Source: DASRRB01 sp036732755
GTDB lineage: Bacteria; Planctomycetota; B15-G4; SIAN01
NCBI GenBank assembly: GCA_036732755.1
Contig: DAINBU010000003.1
Location: forward strand, 1-64,000
Reading direction: 5' to 3'
Length of the DNA stretch: 64,000 nt
A model generated the notes under the pieces. It saw only the letters and a program-made list of their open reading frames with translations, was not told where the DNA came from and searched no databases. The position numbers and the translations under genes are program-made. Shown here piece after piece: positions 16,791 through 24,531 of the stretch (within the stretch, counting starts at the first letter, position 1; every line of letters begins with the position of its first letter).

Positions 16791-18341
16791 ATGCCGGGCC
16801 CCATGGACCCCGCCCCGACCCCTCCGGAAGTCGCCGCGCTCGTCGCCTGGATGGAGCGCCTCGCCCGCGATCGCGCCGCCCTCTCCGAGGTGCCGTTCGA
16901 GCTGCGCCAGCGGCTGCTCACCGCCTGCGGGTACATCGTCGATCCCGACGAGGTCGAGCGGCGCCGCCTGCGCCGCGCCTTCCGCAAGAAGGAGCGGCGC
17001 CGCGAGCGCGAACGCGACCGGCGCGCGCTCGAGCAGTCCGAGCTGCGGCGCACGCGCATCGAAGGGAAAGCCGACGGCGCGCCGCTGCCGAAGCACGCGC
17101 TGCCGGCCCACGCGACTGCGGCAGCGGCGCAAATCGCCGCGCACGTGCCGGCCCCCGCGCCGCCCGCCGTCCCCGCCGAGCTCGTGAACCCCCGCACCTG
17201 CTACGTCTGCAAGACCCCCTTCACGCGCGTCCACCCCTTCTACGACTCGATGTGCTCCGCCTGCGCCGAGCTCAACTTCAGGAAGCGCACCGAGCTCTGC
17301 GACCTGCGCGGTCGCGTCGCGCTCGTGACCGGCGGGCGCGTGAAGATCGGGCAGCAGATCGTGCTGAAGCTCCTGCGCTGCGGCGCGCGCGTGCACGTGA
17401 CGACGCGCTTCGCCGCCGACGCCGCGAACCGCTACGCCGCGCTGCCGGAGGCGGAGTCGTTCGCCGGCCGCCTGCAGATCCACGCCCTCGACCTGCGCCA
17501 CACGCCGAGCGTCGAGCGCCTCTGCCACGAGCTCCTGCACTCGCTCGACCGCCTCGACTTCATCGTCAACAACGCCTGCCAGACGGTGCGCCGCCCGCCG
17601 GCCTACTACGCCCACATGATGGAGGGGGAGCGGCGCGCCGTGGCGCAGCTCGGCGCGCGGCCGCGCGCGCTGCTCGCGCCGTCACCGACCGTCGCCGCCG
17701 GCGAGGTCGACCACGCGCCGGCGCTCGCGCCGCCGTCCAACGCCTTCGCCGCCGAGCTCTCGCAGCTCGCCTGGGACGCCGCCGACGCGGCGCACGACCC
17801 CGCGCTCTTCCCGGAACAAGCCTTCGACGTCGACCACCAGCAGGTCGACCTGCGCAAGGTGAACAGCTGGCGGCTGCGGCTGCACGAGGTCGCGACGCCG
17901 GAGCTGCTCGAGGTCCAGCTCGTGAACGCCATCGCGCCGTTCGTGCTGAACGCGCGGCTCAAGCCGCTGATGGAGCGCGTCGCGACGCCCGACAAGCACG
18001 TCGTCAACGTCTCCGCCATGGAAGGCCAGTTCGGGCGCGGGACCAAGACCGACAAGCACCCCCACACCAACATGGCGAAGGCGGCGCTCAACATGCTGAC
18101 GCGCACCTGCGCGCAGGACTACCGCCGCTCCGGCATCCACATGAACAGCGTCGACACCGGCTGGGTCACCGACGAGGACCCGGCCGAGATCGCGCTGCGC
18201 AAGGAGCAGGAGGGCTTCCAGCCCCCGCTCGACGTGATCGACGGCGCCGCCCGCGTCTGCGACCCGATCATCAGCGGCTTCCTCACCGGAAACCACGGGA
18301 GCGGGCAGTTCCTGAAGGACTACGTTCCGACGGTGTGGTGA
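16791..18341 (+). CDS. SDR-family protein with N-terminal zinc ribbon and atypical active site
   Basis: The predicted protein has 516 residues. The N-terminal 120 residues are charged and helical. A zinc ribbon follows (CYVCKTPFTRVHPFYDSMC with CSAC, about residues 138-165). A Rossmann short-chain dehydrogenase domain then begins at RGRVALVTGGRVKIGQQ (about residue 175). The nucleotide-binding TGGRVKIG variant is intact, and NNACQ matches the NNAG motif. The YxxxK position reads HTNMAKAAL, with Thr where the catalytic Tyr is expected and Lys retained. A long insert (about 275-360) lies in the middle. It may be a non-classical reductase or a catalytically inactive NAD-binding protein. An ATG at 16803 is an alternative start. 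Confidence 0.75.
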   Translation: MPGPMDPAPTPPEVAALVAWMERLARDRAALSEVPFELRQRLLTACGYIVDPDEVERRRLRRAFRKKERRRERERDRRALEQSELRRTRIEGKADGAPLPKHALPAHATAAAAQIAAHVPAPAPPAVPAELVNPRTCYVCKTPFTRVHPFYDSMCSACAELNFRKRTELCDLRGRVALVTGGRVKIGQQIVLKLLRCGARVHVTTRFAADAANRYAALPEAESFAGRLQIHALDLRHTPSVERLCHELLHSLDRLDFIVNNACQTVRRPPAYYAHMMEGERRAVAQLGARPRALLAPSPTVAAGEVDHAPALAPPSNAFAAELSQLAWDAADAAHDPALFPEQAFDVDHQQVDLRKVNSWRLRLHEVATPELLEVQLVNAIAPFVLNARLKPLMERVATPDKHVVNVSAMEGQFGRGTKTDKHPHTNMAKAALNMLTRTCAQDYRRSGIHMNSVDTGWVTDEDPAEIALRKEQEGFQPPLDVIDGAARVCDPIISGFLTGNHGSGQFLKDYVPTVW

Positions 18342-18353
18342 GTCGTCCGCGCC

Positions 18354-19586
18354 ATGCGACAGGGCGAGCAGCACGCACAGCCATCCCGCTTGCGGAGGCG
18401 ACGCCGGGCCTTGCTGATCGTGCTCGGTGTCGCCCTCGCGTGTTCGATCGGTGAGCTCGCGACCCGCGGCATGACGCGCTGGAAGGACGGCGTGCCGTAC
18501 CTGGGACCGATCCGGCTGCAGCCGTTCCGGCCGGATCGCGCGCGCGTCGAGCGCGAACTCACCGACATCCTCGAGGGTCGCACGATCACGAGCTTCGACC
18601 CGACCACGGGTTGGACGCTGCGGCCGTCGTGCAACGTCGAGAACGGCCGGTACCAGACCGACGCTCGCGGATTCCGCGTCGGGAGCGACGGTGCGCGGTC
18701 GAGCCGCGGCCAACCCCGGATCCTCGCGATCGGCGACTCGTTCACGTTCTGCAGCGAGGTCGATGCCGCGGACTCCTGGCCCGTGCTGCTCGAGCAGGGG
18801 CTCGGCGGCGGCGCGGAAGTGTTGAACCTCGGAGTCCCGGCGTTCGGGATCGACCAGGCCGTCCTGCGTTACGAGCAGGCGGGAAGCCGCGAACGGCCCG
18901 ATCGCGTGATCCTCGGGCTGTTCCCCGACGACCTGCCGCGGCACGTCAACGTCTTCCGCTGCATGCTGCAGGAGAGCGACTGGCCGCTGAGCAAGCCGCG
19001 CTTCTTGATGCGCTCGGACGGGACGCTCGAGCTGCTCAACGTGCCGTGCCTGGAGCCGGCGCGCCTCCCCGACGTCCTCGCACGGCTCGAGGACGAGCCG
19101 CTCGCCGCCCACGACGCGTGGTGCGATCCGTGGTTCCTGCGCGCTCTCGACGTTCTGCCTTCGCGCTTCGCGGCGCTCGGCGCCGGTGCGATCCGCCGCG
19201 AATGGCGCTGGCAGGTCGAGAAGCGGTGTGCACGGCCGGGTCCCGACGGCCTCGACCTGACGCGGGCGATCGTCCAGCGCCTGAGGACCGCCGTCGAGCG
19301 CGACGGAGCGACGCTGAGCGCCGTGTTCATCCCCGGCCGGCGCGAGACGACCAAGGACTACGACGTCGTGCGCGACGCGCTGCTCGCGATGGCGCACTCC
19401 CTCGGCCTCGAAGTCGCGGACCCGACCGGCGAATTCCGCCGGATCGCAAGAGAACACGCGGGCGGCGCCGAGGCCCTGTACGTCGGCGGCAATGGACACT
19501 GCACGCGGCTCGGAAACGAGACGATCGCGCAGGCGGTGCTGCGACAGTGGCGCTCCGTCCCGACGCCCACGCAACGCCCACGCTGA
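18354..19586 (+). CDS. Membrane-anchored SGNH/GDSL-type hydrolase
   Basis: The predicted protein has 410 residues. A very basic N-terminus (RLRRRRR) precedes one transmembrane segment (ALLIVLGVALACSIGEL). The SGNH block I motif is ILAIGDSFTF, with Ser129 as the likely nucleophile. NLGVPAFG supplies the block II glycine and the C-terminal NGHCTRLGN supplies the His-containing block. Related proteins act on O-acetyl or other ester groups of envelope polysaccharides; the substrate here is unknown. It begins 12 bases after the SDR gene and may be co-transcribed with it. Confidence 0.75.
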   Translation: MRQGEQHAQPSRLRRRRRALLIVLGVALACSIGELATRGMTRWKDGVPYLGPIRLQPFRPDRARVERELTDILEGRTITSFDPTTGWTLRPSCNVENGRYQTDARGFRVGSDGARSSRGQPRILAIGDSFTFCSEVDAADSWPVLLEQGLGGGAEVLNLGVPAFGIDQAVLRYEQAGSRERPDRVILGLFPDDLPRHVNVFRCMLQESDWPLSKPRFLMRSDGTLELLNVPCLEPARLPDVLARLEDEPLAAHDAWCDPWFLRALDVLPSRFAALGAGAIRREWRWQVEKRCARPGPDGLDLTRAIVQRLRTAVERDGATLSAVFIPGRRETTKDYDVVRDALLAMAHSLGLEVADPTGEFRRIAREHAGGAEALYVGGNGHCTRLGNETIAQAVLRQWRSVPTPTQRPR

Positions 19587-19796
19587 TGCCGCGGATCAGG
19601 CCTGTTTCATCGAGGCCAGCGTCGTCTTGCACCGGGACGCGCGATGTGTCGGCGTCCGCGCGCGGCGACCCGACCGGGTGGCAGCCCCCTCCGCACCGAG
19701 GACGGCTTCCCGGCGAAGACCGTGCGCGCGGCGACGCGCCGGGCAGATGCCGCGGCTTCACCCTTGCAGCGCTGCGTCGGCTCAGGAGGGCTGGCC

Positions 19797-21398
19797 ATGC
19801 ATTCCGTCACCATGCCGCGGTCGATCGTCCTGTCCGCATTGCTCTTCGCCGGTCGCGATCTCGCGTCGGCACAACAGACCGAGCGAATGAGCGTCGATGC
19901 CGCGGGAGTCGAGGGCAACGGCGGCAGCGGCTCCGGAGTCGCGATCTCCAGCGACGGCCGGATCATGGCGTTCGCCAGCGTCGCGACCAATCTCGTGGCG
20001 GGCGACCTCGACAAGGACTTCGACGTCTTCGTCCGGGATCGCCTGGCGGGAACGATCGAGTGCGTCAGCGTCGATCCGAACGGCGCGATGGTGGGCGGAT
20101 TCTCCGTCTTCCCTGCGCTCTCCGCCGACGGCCGCTTCGTCGCTTTCGAGAGCGCGTCGTCGACCCTGGTCCCGGGCGACACCAACGACCGATCCGACGT
20201 CTTCGTGCGCGATCGGGCGACCGGGGTGACCGAGCGCGTCAGCGTCGACTCGTCGGGAGCGGAGCAGAACCTGGTCGACCTGCCGAATTGGTACCCCCAC
20301 GCCTCGATCTCCGCCGACGGCCGTTTCGTGGCGTTCTCCAGCAACGCCACCAATCTCGTCGCGGGCGACACGAACAACAGCGACGACATCTTCGTGCACG
20401 ACCGTCAGACCGGTGCCACCGAGCTCGCGAGCATCTCCTACTCCGGCGCCCTATGCGACGGCTCGAGCTACCGGCCGTCGCTCTCCGCGGACGGGCGCTT
20501 CGTCGCCTTCGAGAGCCAGGCGACGAACCTGGTCGACGGCCTCACCGGCGTCATCCTCGACGTCTTCGTGCACGACCGCCAGACCGGCACGAACGAGTGC
20601 GTGAGCATCGATTTTGCCGGTGAACTCGGCAACTTCAGCGGGTCGTCCTCGCTCTCGGCCGATGGTCGCTTCGTTGCATTCAATTGCGCCGGGCCGCTGA
20701 CGGCCGACGACGGCAACGTCGACGTCGACGTCTTCGTGCGCGACCGGCAGGCGGCGACGACCGAGCTCATCAGCGTCGATTCGTCGGGCCTGCAGGGAGA
20801 CCAGGCGAGCATCTTCGGCTCGATCTCCGCCGACGGTCGCTGGGTCGCGTTCATCAGCAAGAACGACCTCGTGGCCGATGACCAAAACGACGTCGCCGAC
20901 GTCTTCGTGCGCGACCGGACGCTCAGGACGACCGTGCGGGTCGACGTCTCCACGTCGGGCGCCGAGGCGAACGACGATGCCCACTCGCCCTACGCCTCGT
21001 CGCCGGCGATCTCCGGAGACGGGCGCTGCGTCGTCTTCGTCAGCAACGCCTCGAATCTCGTCGCCGGCGACTCGAACCGCGCGGCCGACGTCTTCGTGCA
21101 CGGTCCCTGGCTCACCCTCGAGGCCGATCCGCCGGAGGTCGCCGCCGGCGCGACGATCACCTTCACGACCTGGACGGGGGAGCCGTCGGGGCTCGCGCTG
21201 CTCGCCGTCGTCGACGTGGACGGCGCGCCGTTCTTCGTTCCTGCGCTCCTCGCCACGTTCGACGGCGGCGGCGTCTTCGCATGGGCGACGACCGTTCCCT
21301 CCGGCCTCGCGGGCACCGTCTGGAGGCTGCAGAGCTTCGGGTTCGTGCCGACGGCCAAGGTCGCAGCGTCGAACAGCGTTGCGGTCGAGTTTCTCTGA
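19797..21398 (+). CDS. Secreted PD40/TolB-like beta-propeller protein (copy 1)
   Basis: The predicted protein has 533 residues. A signal peptide (RSIVLSALLFAGRDLASAQ) precedes about nine repeats of roughly 47-50 residues. Their pattern is S.DGRFVAF.S.ATNLV.GD.N...DVFV.DR..G.TE.VSVDS.G, typical of WD40-like PD40 propellers. The last 90 residues form a separate beta domain without the C-terminal module found in the paralogue at 52786-54474. AGGAGG precedes the ATG at 19797. Propellers of this kind bind proteins or sugars outside the cytoplasm; the ligand is unknown. Confidence 0.8.
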   Translation: MHSVTMPRSIVLSALLFAGRDLASAQQTERMSVDAAGVEGNGGSGSGVAISSDGRIMAFASVATNLVAGDLDKDFDVFVRDRLAGTIECVSVDPNGAMVGGFSVFPALSADGRFVAFESASSTLVPGDTNDRSDVFVRDRATGVTERVSVDSSGAEQNLVDLPNWYPHASISADGRFVAFSSNATNLVAGDTNNSDDIFVHDRQTGATELASISYSGALCDGSSYRPSLSADGRFVAFESQATNLVDGLTGVILDVFVHDRQTGTNECVSIDFAGELGNFSGSSSLSADGRFVAFNCAGPLTADDGNVDVDVFVRDRQAATTELISVDSSGLQGDQASIFGSISADGRWVAFISKNDLVADDQNDVADVFVRDRTLRTTVRVDVSTSGAEANDDAHSPYASSPAISGDGRCVVFVSNASNLVAGDSNRAADVFVHGPWLTLEADPPEVAAGATITFTTWTGEPSGLALLAVVDVDGAPFFVPALLATFDGGGVFAWATTVPSGLAGTVWRLQSFGFVPTAKVAASNSVAVEFL

Positions 21399-21410
21399 AC
21401 GGGATCGCGC

Positions 21411-21923
21411 TCACTGCGCCCGGAACGCCGCGAGCTGCAGCAGCCAGGTCCCGCCGTTGAGCGGGGCGGTCGCGCGGTAGCTCCCCGACGCCGGCACGAT
21501 CGCGTCCTCGACGAGGTCGCCGTCCGGGCTCGTGGAGCGCAGCCGCGAGTACTCCGTGATCCGCAGGTCGACGAACACCGCGGGCTGGTCGAAGTTCACC
21601 GTCACCACGTTCGAGCCGGCCGCGGCGGCGACGATGTTGGGCGCGTACCGGATGGCCTGGCTCGATCCGTTGCCACGGAACGTCGACGCGGCGGCCTGAT
21701 CGGCGTTGCCCGCCCGGAGAGTCGCTCCTGAAAAGACAAAGGCGTGCCCGGTCTTGCCGTTCGTGAATTCGGCATCCATCGCGCCCACGAGGATGTCGGG
21801 GACGCCGTCGCCGTCCACGTCCCCGATCCCAGTGCACGCGCCGCCGAAGAGACTGTCCAGGCTGCCCTTCGCGAATTCGCCGGTCCGATCCTGACCCGAT
21901 GCATGGCTCGCGAATGCGCCCAA
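21411..21923 (-). pseudogene. FG-GAP/VCBS protein fragment
   Basis: About 170 codons encode one clear FG-GAP calcium-type motif (GIGDVDGDGVPDILVGA), an FVFSGATL strand and a small C-terminal beta domain. FG-GAP proteins normally carry several such repeats after a signal peptide. Here there is no signal peptide, and the only nearby start is a TTG (21923) just after the iorB-like stop. I read it as the 3' remnant of a larger secreted protein, though a short coupled gene cannot be excluded. Confidence 0.5.
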
Positions 21924-21935
21924 GGTGCCGCCGCG

Positions 21936-24023
21936 TCAGCCCGCCGCGAACCGGCCGTCGCGGATCGGCATGGCGCGGATGCGGGCGCCGGTGGCGGAGC
22001 AGAGCGCGTTGGCGATGGCGGGGGCGACGACGATGATCGGCGTCTCGCCGGCGCCGGCGGAAGGAAGGTCGGGCCGGTCGACCAGCACGAGGTCGATCGG
22101 CGGGACGTCGCGGAAGCGCGGCACGAGGTATTTGGAGAAGCGCCCGTTCTCGAGCGCGCCGTCGCGGAACGTGATCTCCTCGCGCAGCGCGGCGCCGAGC
22201 CCCTGCACGATGCAGCCCTCGACCTGCGAACGGAGGTTGTCGGGGTTCTGGATCGCGCCGCACTCGAAGGCCTGGACGATCGCCGACACGGTGAAGCGGC
22301 CCGCCTTCGCGTCGACCGCGAGCTCGACGCAGGCGGCGACGTACGAGCCCTTCTCGGTGCCGCAGGCGAGACCGCAACCGCGCGCGCCGCTCTTGCGCGA
22401 TTCGGCGCTGCGGCGGCGCCAGTCGAACCGCTCGGCCGCCCGCTCGAGGACGGCGCGCAGCCGCGCGTCGTCCAACTGCCGCAGCCGGTACTCGAGCGGA
22501 TCGACGCCCGCCGCCGCGGCGAGCTCGTCCATGAAGCACTCGCGCGCGAACGTGTTGGCAGTCGCCGCGAGCGCGCGATACGAGCCCTGGCGCAGCGGCG
22601 CGTCGCTGCCGAACGAAGCGCTCTCGACGTTCGCCACGGCGTACGGCGTCTCGAGCGCGGAGCCGCCGGAGTTGTAGTTGCGCTGCTCCCAGGCCTCGAT
22701 GCGGCCGTCCGCTCCGAGCCCCGCCGCGGTCTCGACGACTCCGGCGGGCCGGAAATAGGCCCAGGTGAACTCCTCCTCCCGCGACCAGCGCAGCGAAACG
22801 GGACGCCGCGCCTCCCGCGCGATCCGCGCCGCCTCGACCGCGGCCTCGCCGGTGTGCTTGCCACCGAACGCGCCGCCCGTGTCGGGCACGATCACGCGCA
22901 CGGCGCCCGCGTCGAGCCGGAACGCCTGTACCAGCTCCTCGCGCACGCGCTCCGGATTCTGCGTGCCGGTCCAGACGGTGAGGCCCTCCTTCGACCACTC
23001 GGCCACCGCGGCGCGCGGCTCGAGCGGGGCGTGCTGGACGTAGGCGACGTGGTAGCGCTCGCGCAGCACGCGCGCGGCGCCCTTCATCGCCTCCTTGGGC
23101 GAGCCGCGCCGGCGCGGACCGCCGCCGCCGCGGCCGGAGCCCTGTTCCGACGCGGTGGCGACGAGCCGCTCGAAGAGTTCGTCGCTCGAGGGATGGGGCG
23201 CCGTCTTCCACTGCGCGGTCGCCGCGACGCTCGCGCACGCGGCCCGCGCCGCGAACGAAGTGGGCGCCGCGAAGCCGACGAAGGCGCCGTCGCGCGCCGC
23301 GACCACGTCCTTTTCGTCCTTCACGACCGCGAGATCGATCGACTCGAGCGTCGCGCCGTACGACGGCGGGCGCAGCACGACGGCGTGGAGCATTCCGGGG
23401 AGCGCGACGTCGGACGGGAAGCGGTGCGCTCCCGTGACGATCTCGCGCGACGAGACGAAGCGGGTCGCGCGGCCGAGCACTTTCCACTCCGGCACGCGCA
23501 CGACCTCGACGTTCGCCGGCACGGCGTGCGACGCGAAGTCGACGCCGTCGAGCTTGGCGAGCTCCGCGTACGTGAGCGCACCGGCCGCGGTCAGAAGCTG
23601 GTACGCCGCGGCGCACGCGGAGCGCACCGCCGGCACGGTCGAGGGCGTGGTGCGACTGCCGTAGGTGCCGCCGTCCTGCGGCACGAGCCGCGAGTCGGCG
23701 AGGAGCACGCGCACGCGCTCGAGCGGGACGCGCAGATCCTCGGCGGCCGCCATCGCGATCTGCGTGCGCGCTCCCTGGCCGACCTCGACCTTGCCGCACA
23801 GCACCGTGATCGTCCCGTCGGCGCCGAGGTGCAGCCGCGCTCCGAGCGTCTCGGCCTGTCGGCGGCCGCGCTCCTGCGCCCAGGTCGCGGGCGGCAGCGC
23901 GGTGAGCACGAGGCCGGCGCCGAGGAACTGGAGGAACTCGCGGCGGCCGAGCTCGAAACGCCAGTCGGGCTCTTTCGCCAGCTCGTAGCGCTCGGGCTCG
24001 AGCGTCGGCTCGTCGCGCGTCAT
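21936..24023 (-). CDS. Molybdopterin-binding subunit of an IorB-like oxidoreductase (Tat-exported)
   Basis: The predicted protein has 695 residues. A twin-arginine signal (GRREFLQFLGAGLVLTAL, about residues 26-43) suggests export after cofactor insertion. GKVEVGQGARTQIA, GGTYGSRTT and GGAFGGKHTGEAAVEA match the molybdopterin-cytosine-dinucleotide binding loops of the xanthine-dehydrogenase superfamily. A C-terminal GAGETPI supplies the expected catalytic glutamate. The order and pairing with a 2Fe-2S subunit fit isoquinoline 1-oxidoreductase and aldehyde oxidase-like IorAB enzymes, which hydroxylate N-heterocycles or oxidise aldehydes. The start overlaps the 2Fe-2S subunit stop (ATGA). The substrate cannot be deduced. 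Confidence 0.88.
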   Translation of the reverse strand: MTRDEPTLEPERYELAKEPDWRFELGRREFLQFLGAGLVLTALPPATWAQERGRRQAETLGARLHLGADGTITVLCGKVEVGQGARTQIAMAAAEDLRVPLERVRVLLADSRLVPQDGGTYGSRTTPSTVPAVRSACAAAYQLLTAAGALTYAELAKLDGVDFASHAVPANVEVVRVPEWKVLGRATRFVSSREIVTGAHRFPSDVALPGMLHAVVLRPPSYGATLESIDLAVVKDEKDVVAARDGAFVGFAAPTSFAARAACASVAATAQWKTAPHPSSDELFERLVATASEQGSGRGGGGPRRRGSPKEAMKGAARVLRERYHVAYVQHAPLEPRAAVAEWSKEGLTVWTGTQNPERVREELVQAFRLDAGAVRVIVPDTGGAFGGKHTGEAAVEAARIAREARRPVSLRWSREEEFTWAYFRPAGVVETAAGLGADGRIEAWEQRNYNSGGSALETPYAVANVESASFGSDAPLRQGSYRALAATANTFARECFMDELAAAAGVDPLEYRLRQLDDARLRAVLERAAERFDWRRRSAESRKSGARGCGLACGTEKGSYVAACVELAVDAKAGRFTVSAIVQAFECGAIQNPDNLRSQVEGCIVQGLGAALREEITFRDGALENGRFSKYLVPRFRDVPPIDLVLVDRPDLPSAGAGETPIIVVAPAIANALCSATGARIRAMPIRDGRFAAG

Positions 24024-24508
24024 CGCGGCAGCTCCCGGGGCGCGAGCTTGCGGGCGGCGAGCTCCACCGCCTCGAGGATGCGCGTGTAGCCGCAGCAGCG
24101 GCAGAGGTTCCCGTCGAGATGCTTCACGACGTCGGCGCGCGCGGGGGCGGCGTTGCGGCGCAAGAGGTCGATCGTCGCGAGGATCATCCCGGGGACGCAG
24201 TAGCCGCACTGCAGCGCGCCGGCCTCGACGAACGCCTCCTGCACCGGATGGAGCGTTCCGTCGGCCGCGAGCGACTCGATCGTCTCGACGGCGCGCCCCT
24301 CGGCGCGCGAGACCGAGTAGCGGCACGACGTGACCGCCTCGCCGTCCACGAGCACCATGCAGGCGCGGCAGCGGCCTTCACCGCAGCCGTACTTCGTCCC
24401 GGTGAGCCCCAGGTCCTCGCGCAGCACCTCGAGCAGCGGTCGCGAGGGATCGGTCTCGACGGTCCTTTCGATGCCGTTGACGCGGAACTGCAACTTCGCG
24501 CAGCGCAT
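24020..24508 (-). CDS. 2Fe-2S subunit of an IorA-like oxidoreductase
   Basis: The predicted protein has 162 residues. It carries two iron-sulfur clusters: a plant-ferredoxin-type N-terminal site (CGEGRCRACMVLVDGEAVTSC) and an all-helical C-terminal site (CGYCVPGM and CRCCGY). This is the usual layout of the small subunit of molybdenum hydroxylases; it passes electrons from the molybdenum subunit to an acceptor. GGGAGA precedes the ATG. Its stop overlaps the start of the large subunit, so the two are made together. Confidence 0.93.
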   Translation of the reverse strand: MRCAKLQFRVNGIERTVETDPSRPLLEVLREDLGLTGTKYGCGEGRCRACMVLVDGEAVTSCRYSVSRAEGRAVETIESLAADGTLHPVQEAFVEAGALQCGYCVPGMILATIDLLRRNAAPARADVVKHLDGNLCRCCGYTRILEAVELAARKLAPRELPR

Positions 24509-24531
24509 GGCTGTCTCCCGCTCCACGCAGA

